From: an uncultured Acetobacter sp.
Lineage (GTDB): Bacteria > Pseudomonadota > Alphaproteobacteria > Acetobacterales > Acetobacteraceae
DNA: 6,436 nucleotides
Direction: 5' to 3'
NCBI GenBank assembly: GCA_937900755.1
Contig: CALCDN010000138.1
Span: 1-6,436, forward strand
The position numbers were made by a program, and so were the translations under genes. Below the pieces are notes generated by a model. The model did not search any database. It saw only the letters and a program-made list of their open reading frames with translations, and had not been told where the DNA came from. Below, piece after piece: positions 1-5,436 of this stretch. Positions within the stretch are counted from its first letter, which is position 1, and each line of letters begins with the position of its first letter.

Positions 1-1
1 G

Positions 2-142
2 ATTGTGGGGGTTGCCATGGGGTGGGGGCTGGATCACTGGCTCCATACCAGGGCGTTGTTCCTTGTCATCTTCGCACTTTTGGGTGGGAGCGCCGGAATG
101 TTGAATGTTTGGCGTCTGGTCAGGACGATAGACGTAAAGTAA
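2..142 (+). CDS. atpI: AtpI, F0 assembly protein (3' end only)
   Basis: This is the last 46 codons of a reading frame that enters from the left edge and stops at TAA 140-142. The visible peptide has a short polar turn (GLDHWLHT) followed by a hydrophobic helix (ALFLVIFALLGGSAGM) and the ending LNVWRLVR. That matches the C-terminal transmembrane hairpin of AtpI, whose family typically ends in a Gly-rich helix and an N-V-W/Y-R motif. AtpI is a small inner-membrane protein that helps assemble the c-ring and is classically encoded first in the F0 cluster. The position directly upstream of atpB, 48 bases away on the same strand, supports the call. The start codon and N-terminal half lie outside the window. 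Confidence 0.85.
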   Translation: MVGVAMGWGLDHWLHTRALFLVIFALLGGSAGMLNVWRLVRTIDVK

Positions 143-178
143 GAAGCTGAGGCCCGAAGGTCGATTCGGGGCAGGTTT

Positions 179-184
179 AGGAGA
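179..184 (+). promoter_or_regulatory. Ribosome binding site of atpB
   Basis: AGGAGA lies 6 bases before the GTG at 191. It supports the GTG as the start codon, since no ATG lies nearby in frame. Confidence 0.7.
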
Positions 185-190
185 GCGGTT

Positions 191-940
191 GTGGCGGGCG
201 GTTCCAGCATTAACGTACTTGAACAGTTTGAGCTCCACCCCGTTCTTGGCGGACTGGGCGAGGCCCTGCGCTTCAGCCAGTCTCCCCTGTACATGATCGC
301 GGCGGTCTGCCTGGTTCTTGCGTTCCTGTATTTTGGCATGCGCCCCGCGGCTGTCGTGCCCGGCAGGCTCCAGGCTGCGGCCGAGGTCTGCTACGAATTC
401 ATTCACAACATGGCCGTGGACACGATCGGGCCGGAAGGTGCTGCCTTCTTCCCGTTCATCTTCACCCTGTTCTTCTTCATTCTGGCGGGGAACTACATCG
501 GGCTTCTGCCGTTCTCCTTCACCTTCACCAGCCATATTGCCGTCACCTTCGCCATGGCGTTCATGGTGTTCCTGCTGACGGTTGTGGTCTCTTTCAAGGT
601 GCAGGGCCTGCGGTTTTTCGCACACTTCATGCCGGACGGCGCCAGCCCCTTTCTGGCGCCCCTGCTGATCCCGATCGAAATCCTCTCGTTCCTTTCCCGC
701 CCCGTGAGCCTGTCCATCCGACTGTTCGCCAACATGGTGGCTGGGCATGTCATGTTCGATATTTTCGCAAGCTTTGTTGTCATGCTCGCCAGTTTTGGCG
801 TAGTGGGTGACGTGTTCGCGATCGGGCCGATCGCCATTAACGTGGCGCTTATGGCCCTTGAGTTGCTTGTTGGGGTCTTGCAGGCCTATGTGTTTGCAAT
901 CCTGACGTGCATTTACCTGCGGGAGGCCGTGGCTCACTGA
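191..940 (+). CDS. atpB: ATP synthase F0 subunit a
   Basis: Subunit a forms the two proton half-channels of the F0 motor beside the c-ring in the inner membrane. The 249-residue protein has the normal length and several hydrophobic helices (about 31-50, 85-109, 115-135, 155-165, 187-210 and 212-240). The signature SLSIRLFANM at 174-183 contains the essential arginine, R177, equivalent to E. coli R210. The C-terminal helix carries LQAYVFAIL (230-238), including the conserved glutamine Q231. H186 and E224 align with E. coli E219 and H245, the known reciprocal His/Glu pair, in the arrangement usual outside enterobacteria. Translation starts at GTG 191, preceded by AGGAGA. The gene sits between atpI and atpE as expected for an F0 operon. 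The assignment is secure. Confidence 0.97.
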   Translation: MAGGSSINVLEQFELHPVLGGLGEALRFSQSPLYMIAAVCLVLAFLYFGMRPAAVVPGRLQAAAEVCYEFIHNMAVDTIGPEGAAFFPFIFTLFFFILAGNYIGLLPFSFTFTSHIAVTFAMAFMVFLLTVVVSFKVQGLRFFAHFMPDGASPFLAPLLIPIEILSFLSRPVSLSIRLFANMVAGHVMFDIFASFVVMLASFGVVGDVFAIGPIAINVALMALELLVGVLQAYVFAILTCIYLREAVAH

Positions 941-959
941 GCTGCTTTGCCCGTTTCGT

Positions 960-977
960 TTAAAACTGTCTTAAAAC
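960..977 (+). repeat. A/T-rich atpE leader with a 7-base direct repeat
   Basis: TTAAAAC occurs at 960-966 and again at 971-977, 11 bases apart, in an A/T-rich patch directly before the atpE ribosome binding site. The surrounding DNA is GC-rich, so the patch stands out. A plausible reading is an unstructured leader that favours high translation of the c subunit. This is inference from composition and position. Confidence 0.4.
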
Positions 978-984
978 AAGGAAG
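978..984 (+). promoter_or_regulatory. Ribosome binding site deciding the atpE start
   Basis: AAGGAAG is 8 bases before ATG 993. An in-frame GTG at 984 would overlap this site, so the ATG is chosen as the start, giving the usual short c-subunit N-terminus (MDIAAAREIG). Confidence 0.75.
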
Positions 985-992
985 TGACTGAT

Positions 993-1217
993 ATGGACAT
1001 CGCTGCAGCCCGGGAAATCGGTGCAGGTATCGCCGTTATCGCCCTCGCCGGCGTTGGTATCGGCCTCGGCAACATCTTCTCCACGCTGGTCAGCAGCATT
1101 GCCCGTAACCCGGCGGCTCGCCCGCACGTGTTCGGTCTGGGCATGCTCGGCTTCGCACTGACAGAAGCTATCGCCCTGTTCGCGCTGCTGATCGCATTCC
1201 TGATCCTCTTCGTCTGA
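993..1217 (+). CDS. atpE: ATP synthase F0 subunit c
   Basis: Subunit c is the hairpin proteolipid that forms the rotating ring of F0 and carries protons through the membrane. The protein has 74 residues, typical of alphaproteobacterial c subunits. Helix 1 contains the glycine ladder G20-x-G22-x-G24-x-G26, which allows tight packing in the ring. The cytoplasmic polar loop has R38-N39-P40, the segment that contacts F1. Helix 2 contains the ion-binding carboxylate E58 in the context ALTEAIALFALL. I see no additional polar ligands pointing clearly to sodium, so proton coupling is inferred. The start at ATG 993 is favoured over GTG 984 because the ribosome binding site lies between them. The gene is 52 bases after atpB and 28 bases before the b' gene. 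Confidence 0.97.
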   Translation: MDIAAAREIGAGIAVIALAGVGIGLGNIFSTLVSSIARNPAARPHVFGLGMLGFALTEAIALFALLIAFLILFV

Positions 1218-1230
1218 GATCGGGAAAACA

Positions 1231-1237
1231 AGAGGAG
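1231..1237 (+). promoter_or_regulatory. Ribosome binding site of the b' gene
   Basis: AGAGGAG lies 8 bases before GTG 1246. This argues for initiation there and not at the internal ATG 1345, which has only a weak GGGA before it. The long form therefore includes the signal-like leader. A second in-frame GTG at 1252 cannot be excluded. Confidence 0.7.
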
Positions 1238-1245
1238 ACATTCCT

Positions 1246-1848
1246 GTGGGTGTGATTACGAAGACAGTTCGTGCCGGACTGCTTGCAACGGTTTGCGGCG
1301 TTTCTTTGCTGGCCGTTTCGGCACCTGGTGCATACGCCACGGGAATGCCTCAGCTTGACTTTGCCAACCCGCTCGTGACCGGCCAGGTCATGTGGGGGGC
1401 AATTATTTTCTTCATCTTCTATCTTGTTCTCAGCAAGGCCATGCTGCCGGGTGTTGCCCGTGTTCTGCATGACCGTAGCCAGCGTATTACAGGTGACCTT
1501 GAGGTCGCCCGGTCCGCTAAACAGGATGCTGACAAAGCCGTAGCCGAACTCCAGCAAGCCCGAAAGGATGCCATGGCGGAAGCCCAGGCGCATCTGCAGA
1601 AGGTCCTGGACGAGGAACACCATGCGGCAGACCAGCAGATGCAGGAAATCAACGCACGTCTGGCGTCTGAAATAGCGGATGCCGAAAAGAATGTTGCGGC
1701 GGAAAAAGCGCGGGCCTTGAACGCGCTGAAAGAAATTGCGGCCGATACCACGCAGGCGCTGGTCCAGCGACTGACCGGTATTGTGCCAGACGCCCAGCTT
1801 GTTGCCCGGAATGTTGAGAGCGCCTCGGCGCATCGCAGCATTATCTGA
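1246..1848 (+). CDS. atpF': ATP synthase F0 subunit b' with signal-like leader
   Basis: Subunit b' pairs with b to form the peripheral stalk that holds F1 static against the turning c-ring. The 200-residue protein has a single membrane helix at about 47-64 (QVMWGAIIFFIFYLVLSK), then a long charged coiled coil at about 75-180 rich in Ala, Glu, Gln and Lys. The family motif MPQLDF at 34-39 is where alphaproteobacterial b' proteins often begin. Here it is preceded by 33 residues that look like a secretion signal: basic K6 and R9, a hydrophobic core (AGLLATVCGVSLLAVSA), and an A-Y-A end at 29-31 suitable for signal peptidase. Such a leader fits the N-out topology of b-type subunits. The GTG start is supported by a strong ribosome binding site. 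The gene is also called atpG, atpX or atpF2 in other genomes. Confidence 0.93.
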   Translation: MGVITKTVRAGLLATVCGVSLLAVSAPGAYATGMPQLDFANPLVTGQVMWGAIIFFIFYLVLSKAMLPGVARVLHDRSQRITGDLEVARSAKQDADKAVAELQQARKDAMAEAQAHLQKVLDEEHHAADQQMQEINARLASEIADAEKNVAAEKARALNALKEIAADTTQALVQRLTGIVPDAQLVARNVESASAHRSII

Positions 1849-1857
1849 TCCGTTCTC

Positions 1858-1863
1858 AGGGGA
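1858..1863 (+). promoter_or_regulatory. Ribosome binding site deciding the b subunit start
   Basis: AGGGGA is 9 bases before ATG 1873. An upstream in-frame TTG at 1867 would be only 3 bases away, too close, so the ATG is preferred. Confidence 0.65.
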
Positions 1864-1872
1864 ATTTTGGTC

Positions 1873-2376
1873 ATGACTGACATTTTTCATGTGGCGGGTT
1901 TCTGGGTCGCTGTTTCGTTTGTTCTGTTTTTTGTGCTGGCCGGTAAAAAGCTGTGGACGCCTATCGCCTCCATTCTGGACAACCGCGCCAACCTGATCCG
2001 TGAGGAACTGGACGAGGCAGCCCGCCTGCGCCGCGAAGCCGAGCAGATGCTCGAAGACGCAACGCGTGAGCGTGAACAGGCTCTGGCGGAAGCCAAGTCC
2101 CTTATCGAGCAGTCCCGCATCAAGGCGGACGAAATGGCCAAGCAGGCCCGTGCCGAAGCCGAAGCCGCCGTGCGCCGCCATGAGCAGATGGCGCGTGACC
2201 GGATTTCGGCGGTCGAGCGTGCAGCCGTCAAGGAAGTGCGCCAGCTTGCCATTGATGTGGCGGTCAACGCCGCGCACAGCATTATTCCACAGGCCATTGA
2301 TGAGCAGAAAGCCTCCGCTCTGGTTGACCAGGCTCTGGCCGACCTGCCTGCCGCGTTCTCCCGTCAGGCAGCCTAG
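1873..2376 (+). CDS. atpF: ATP synthase F0 subunit b
   Basis: This is the second stalk subunit, partner of b'. The 167-residue protein begins with a short periplasmic N-terminus and a membrane helix at about 8-24 (AGFWVAVSFVLFFVLAG), followed by KKLWTPI. A continuous charged coiled coil runs from about 33 to 135. The run DNRANLIREELDEAARLRRE after the helix is characteristic of alphaproteobacterial b subunits. The C-terminal part (about 125-167) is the region that contacts F1 in the family. No signal peptide is visible, in contrast to the preceding b'. The gene is 24 bases after b' and is the last F0 gene. The F1 genes do not follow, consistent with the split F0 and F1 operons of alphaproteobacteria. 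Confidence 0.95.
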   Translation: MTDIFHVAGFWVAVSFVLFFVLAGKKLWTPIASILDNRANLIREELDEAARLRREAEQMLEDATREREQALAEAKSLIEQSRIKADEMAKQARAEAEAAVRRHEQMARDRISAVERAAVKEVRQLAIDVAVNAAHSIIPQAIDEQKASALVDQALADLPAAFSRQAA

Positions 2377-2403
2377 GCTCATCTCCCTTCAGGGTACATA
2401 TGT

Positions 2404-3171
2404 ATGACACACACGGTGCAAGCCTCTGTGTCGCAGGCAAACGATGTTCAGCCCGTGCTGAGCATCGTTATTGCCGTTCTGGACGAGCAGGATAACCTGC
2501 CACAGGTCTGCCGCGAACTGGCCGAAGCCTGCGCCGGCCTCCCCCCATCCGAAGTGGTGTTTGTCAACGATGGCAGCCGGGACAACACGGTGGCCGTGCT
2601 GGACCAGCTCCGCCGGGACTGCCTGCCCAATTTGCGGATTCTCTCGCATGACCGGTGCTGTGGCAAGTCCGCGGGCCTGCGCACCGGCATTACGGCGGCA
2701 AAAGGCCAGTGGATCGCCACGATTGATGGTGACGGCCAAGATGACCCGCGTGAACTGATCGGCCTGCTTGCACTGGCGCGCGTGGCCAGGGGACGGCCCC
2801 CGCTTGTGGTGGGGGTGCGCGCCAAACGCAAGGATGGCTGGTCCCGCCGGTTTGCCACGCGCTTTGCCAATGGCCTGCGCCAGAAGCTGCTGCATGACCA
2901 TTGCCCCGATACGGGTGCCCCGATCAAGATTTTCCTGCGCGAGGATTTTTTGCGCCTGCCCCAGTTTGAAGGGCTGCATCGGTTCCTGCCCGCCCTGTTT
3001 GCATCCTACGGGGTGCCGCTGGTGTGCCATCCGGTTTCGCATCGGGCACGGCTGCATGGGCAGTCCAAATATACCAATTTCAACCGGGCCGTGGTCGGGG
3101 TCCGGGACCTGCTGGGGGTTCTGTGGCTGCGCAACCGTACCCGCCTGCCCAAAACGGTTGATGAATGTTAG
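2404..3171 (+). CDS. Family 2 glycosyltransferase, polyprenyl-phosphate sugar synthase type
   Basis: The protein resembles dolichyl-phosphate mannose synthase and the ArnC/GtrB group, which transfer a sugar from a nucleotide donor to a polyprenyl phosphate at the cytoplasmic membrane face. The 255 residues show a GT-A fold start (LSIVIAVLDEQDNL, 19-32), the nucleotide-binding VVFVNDGSRDNT (51-62) and GKSAGLRTGI (87-96). They also show the metal-binding DGDGQDDP (108-115), DTGAPIKIF (169-177) and the subfamily motif R216-x-x-G-x-S-K-Y223. ArnC and GtrB have two C-terminal membrane helices. Here the protein ends soon after the motif with only a weakly hydrophobic stretch (about 231-242), so it is of the short, DPM1-like form. 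The gene starts 27 bases after the b subunit gene with no terminator between and overlaps the next gene by 7 bases. The sugar and lipid are not determined by the sequence. Confidence 0.88.
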   Translation: MTHTVQASVSQANDVQPVLSIVIAVLDEQDNLPQVCRELAEACAGLPPSEVVFVNDGSRDNTVAVLDQLRRDCLPNLRILSHDRCCGKSAGLRTGITAAKGQWIATIDGDGQDDPRELIGLLALARVARGRPPLVVGVRAKRKDGWSRRFATRFANGLRQKLLHDHCPDTGAPIKIFLREDFLRLPQFEGLHRFLPALFASYGVPLVCHPVSHRARLHGQSKYTNFNRAVVGVRDLLGVLWLRNRTRLPKTVDEC

Positions 3172-4865
3172 GCTTCAGGCGCGGCGCGCATGCCCTGCCC
3201 TGGCGTGTGCTGCTGCTGATTGGTCTGGCGGCCTTTGTGCTGTTCCTGCCCGGCCGCATGAGCACCCCCCCGTTTGACCGGGACGAACCCCGTTACATGG
3301 AAGCATCGGCCCAGATGCTGGAGACGCACAACTATATAGATGTGCGGTTCCAGGATAAGCCACGCTACCTCCAGCCCGCGGGCATTTATTGGCTGGAGTC
3401 CCTGGCGGTCCGGGCCGTGGGCACGGAGTATGCCCGCACCGTCTGGCCGTACCGTATTCCTTCCCTGCTGGCCATGACCGGGGCGGTGGTGCTGAGCGCG
3501 ATCATGGGGGCCAGCCTGTTTGGCCCGGTGGCCGGGATTGGCGCGGCGGTGTTGCTGATGGCCTCGGTGCTGGTGGCGGCGGAAAGCCGGATGGGCACTA
3601 TTGATTCGTGCCTGCTGCTGAGTGTGCTGGTGGCCCAGTTCGCGTTGGTGCGCGCGCTGGGAGACCGGGAGGCAGAGCGCACAACACCCGTTGGCACGGC
3701 GTTGCTGTTCTGGGGGGCTGTGGGCTGCGGGCTTATGCTCAAGGGGCCAGTTGTTTTAATTCCCTCCCTTGCCACGCCACTCGCACTGGGTTGGGTCGAG
3801 CGGAACCTGGACCTGTGGCGCAGGCTGCGTCCGGCCTGGGGCTGGCTGGTGGCCGCCATTGTGGTGCTGCCGTGGTGCATTGCCATTGGGGTGGTCAGCC
3901 ATGGGGAGTTCTTCCGCCGGTCGGTGGGGGTGAACTTCCTGGGCAAGGTGGCGTCGGGGCAGGAGGCGCATGGCCTGTCTCCGGGGTACCACCTGCTTGT
4001 GTTTGTGATTGCGTTCTGGCCCGGTTCCTACTTTGCCGCCAGCGTGCTGCCGCAGGTCTGGCGGGAGCGGCGCACCCTGCCGGTGCGCTACCTGCTGTGC
4101 TGGATTGTGCCGCATTGGGTGGTGTTTGAGGGCATTGCCACCAAACTGCCCCACTATGTGCTGCCGACATACCCCGCCATTGCCATACTGAGCGCTGGCC
4201 TGCTGGCGCAAGGTGGCGTTGTGTGGCGCAATGGCCCGCATGCGCGCTGGGGGCGTGCGTTGCTTGGGGCCTATGCCGTGCTGTGGTGCCTTGTGGGCTG
4301 CGCGCTGGCGGCAGCAGGCCCGGTGCTGCTGTGGAAGCTGGAGCACCGGTTTTCCATTCCCGCCATTGTGCTGGCCGGGGGGGTGTTGCCACTGGTGGGC
4401 CTTGCCATGTGGCAGGTCTGGCGGGCGGAGCTATGCTATGCGGCCCTGAGCAGCTGTGTTGCGGCGGCCTTGCTGTATGTGGGGCTGTTTACGGTTGTGG
4501 TGCCACAGTTGCGCAGCATCTGGCTGGCGCCCCGGCTGGTGGAACTGGTGCAGGCGCATAAGCCCTGTGCCCGGACACAGGTGTATTCCGTCTCTTTTTC
4601 CGAACCCAGTCTGGTGTTTCTTATCGGTGGCGAGGTCGTGCTCGAAAACGCGGCCCAGGCTGCGCAGGCCATGCGTGAGCACCCCACCTGTTCCGCCGCC
4701 CTTGTAGATGTGCGCGACCGCCAGACCTTTGTGGACGCACTGGGGGCGGATGGGCCAAAGGCCCGCAGCCGTGGCACCGTGGCGGGGTTGAACTATTCCA
4801 ACGGCCACGCCATGGCCATCAGCCTGTACACGCTGGATGGCCCTGTGGCGGACAAAACCCGCTGA
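3165..4865 (+). CDS. ArnT-like lipid-linked glycosyltransferase, integral membrane
   Basis: This GT-C fold membrane enzyme is related to ArnT and the protein mannosyltransferase superfamily, which move a sugar from a polyprenyl phosphate to an acceptor on the periplasmic side. The 566-residue protein is close to ArnT length. The first helix (about 13-30) leads into the family hallmark PFDRDEPRYMEA (36-47), with acidic D40-E41. The second periplasmic motif QDKPRYLQPAGIYW (63-76) follows, whose lysine K65 matches the family's carrier-phosphate-binding position. Roughly ten further hydrophobic helices run to about 445, including AESRMGTIDSCL (139-150) and the ArnT-type KLPHYVLPTYPA (328-339). 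A soluble C-terminal domain occupies about 451-566. The start overlaps the stop of the preceding gene, implying translational coupling and joint function. ArnT itself adds aminoarabinose to lipid A, but this substrate cannot be assumed here. Other acceptors such as lipopolysaccharide core or exopolysaccharide are equally possible. Confidence 0.88.
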   Translation: MLGFRRGAHALPWRVLLLIGLAAFVLFLPGRMSTPPFDRDEPRYMEASAQMLETHNYIDVRFQDKPRYLQPAGIYWLESLAVRAVGTEYARTVWPYRIPSLLAMTGAVVLSAIMGASLFGPVAGIGAAVLLMASVLVAAESRMGTIDSCLLLSVLVAQFALVRALGDREAERTTPVGTALLFWGAVGCGLMLKGPVVLIPSLATPLALGWVERNLDLWRRLRPAWGWLVAAIVVLPWCIAIGVVSHGEFFRRSVGVNFLGKVASGQEAHGLSPGYHLLVFVIAFWPGSYFAASVLPQVWRERRTLPVRYLLCWIVPHWVVFEGIATKLPHYVLPTYPAIAILSAGLLAQGGVVWRNGPHARWGRALLGAYAVLWCLVGCALAAAGPVLLWKLEHRFSIPAIVLAGGVLPLVGLAMWQVWRAELCYAALSSCVAAALLYVGLFTVVVPQLRSIWLAPRLVELVQAHKPCARTQVYSVSFSEPSLVFLIGGEVVLENAAQAAQAMREHPTCSAALVDVRDRQTFVDALGADGPKARSRGTVAGLNYSNGHAMAISLYTLDGPVADKTR

Positions 4866-4915
4866 GTTTCCATTTTTTGGTGCGGCTGCTGATGTCTGGC
4901 CGCTGAAGGGCTGTG

Positions 4916-4951
4916 CCCGGTGGTCCGCCAGTGGTCCCCCGGTGGTCCGCC
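4916..4951 (+). repeat. Short direct repeats with 11-base period
   Basis: GTGGTCC occurs at 4920-4926, 4931-4937 and 4942-4948, exactly 11 bases apart. The first and third copies extend to a 14-base identity, CCCGGTGGTCCGCC (4916-4929 and 4938-4951). GGCGGACC at 4976-4983 is the reverse complement of the GGTCCGCC within both outer copies, so alternative hairpins can form. The stretch 4866-5081 otherwise shows no gene I can support. It separates the + strand glycosyltransferase from the convergent tRNA gene. Confidence 0.5.
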
Positions 4952-5081
4952 GGGCAGGGCGTGGCCAGCCGCGTTGGCGGACCTGCCGGTCGGGCCGGGG
5001 CCTGCACGCCAGTACAGGGCGCGCGCGCGCAGGAACCCGCTTGGGGCGGCGCTGTAAAAAATGACAATTTAAGGAAAAAGG

Positions 5082-5157
5082 TGGTGCCCGCTGACGGATT
5101 CGAACCATCGGCCCCATCATTACGAATGATGTGCTCTACCAACTGAGCTAAGCGGGC
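5082..5157 (-). tRNA. tRNA-Thr (anticodon CGU)
   Basis: Read on the - strand, the 76 bases fold as a complete cloverleaf. The acceptor stem is GCCCGCT with AGCGGGC. The D arm is GCTC AGTTGGTA GAGC, and the anticodon arm is CATCA TTCGTAA TGATG. A 5-base variable loop GGGCC follows, then the T arm GATGG TTCGAAT CCGTC and discriminator A. The anticodon CGT (C34, G35, T36) reads the threonine codon ACG. The 3' CCA is encoded (TGG at 5082-5084 on the + strand). The gene converges with the ArnT-like gene and diverges from pqiA. No integrase or tRNA fragment duplication is visible nearby. Confidence 0.96.
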
Positions 5158-5179
5158 ACAGAGTGTGTGCGGAAGGCTG

Positions 5180-5206
5180 GTTATCATGATCATCCAGACC
5201 ATGCAA
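5180..5206 (-). promoter_or_regulatory. Possible promoter of the tRNA-Thr gene
   Basis: On the - strand, TTGCAT (+ strand 5201-5206) and GATAAC (+ strand 5180-5185) resemble -35 and -10 boxes with a short 15-base spacer. They end 22 bases before the tRNA 5' end. The match is weak and the spacer is not optimal. Confidence 0.2.
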
Positions 5207-5366
5207 CACCCAATAGGGGGGAAAAAGGGGCCTGCACCCCACCTGTCACTCCATCTGGAGCATGGGCGTGGCCAGGGGGGGCATGCACGGGAGGCGTTTT
5301 ATGGTGGTGCGCCACAAACGCGCCGCGCTGGTCGGGCGGGTGGGCACAGCAGCGCTGGACGCAGGT

Positions 5367-5396
5367 CTGTATGGCAGGGGAGCCATACGGTTTTTT
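5367..5396 (+). terminator. Intrinsic terminator with no gene upstream
   Basis: GTATGGC (5369-5375) and GCCATAC (5382-5388) form a perfect 7-base-pair stem around the 6-base loop AGGGGA. The stem is extended by a T-G wobble and a C-G pair (5367-5390), and TTTTTT follows at 5391-5396. This is a textbook rho-independent terminator on the + strand. On the - strand no T run follows the hairpin, so it does not serve the tRNA gene. The nearest upstream + strand gene ends at 4865, about 500 bases away, and pqiA begins 40 bases after the T run. It may end a small RNA, attenuate the pqiA leader, or block read-through. Confidence 0.8.
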
Positions 5397-5436
5397 CAGT
5401 TACAGGGTGGGCGGTTGGTATTAAGAACGTAAGGTG

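Noticed and set aside
2345..2370. TGCCTG and CAGGCA inverted repeat at the end of the b subunit gene as a terminator
   Set aside because: The stem is 6 base pairs with a 14-base loop inside the coding region, and no T run follows.
1168..2382. Long - strand open frame of about 400 codons opposite the c, b' and b genes
   Set aside because: It lies antisense to three secure ATP synthase genes. Its peptide shows no family motif, and GC-rich coiled-coil genes commonly leave such open antisense frames.
4848..4880. GCGG/CCGC hairpin and T run at the end of the ArnT-like gene as a terminator
   Set aside because: The stem is only 4 base pairs, and the T run lies about 12 bases beyond it, too far for a convincing intrinsic terminator.
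5082..5157. tRNA-Thr as an integration site of a mobile element
   Set aside because: No integrase, duplicated tRNA end or change in gene character is visible on either side.
5216..5281. G runs (six, four and seven bases) as a G-quadruplex
   Set aside because: The runs are too widely separated and interrupted by C-rich stretches that would compete for pairing.
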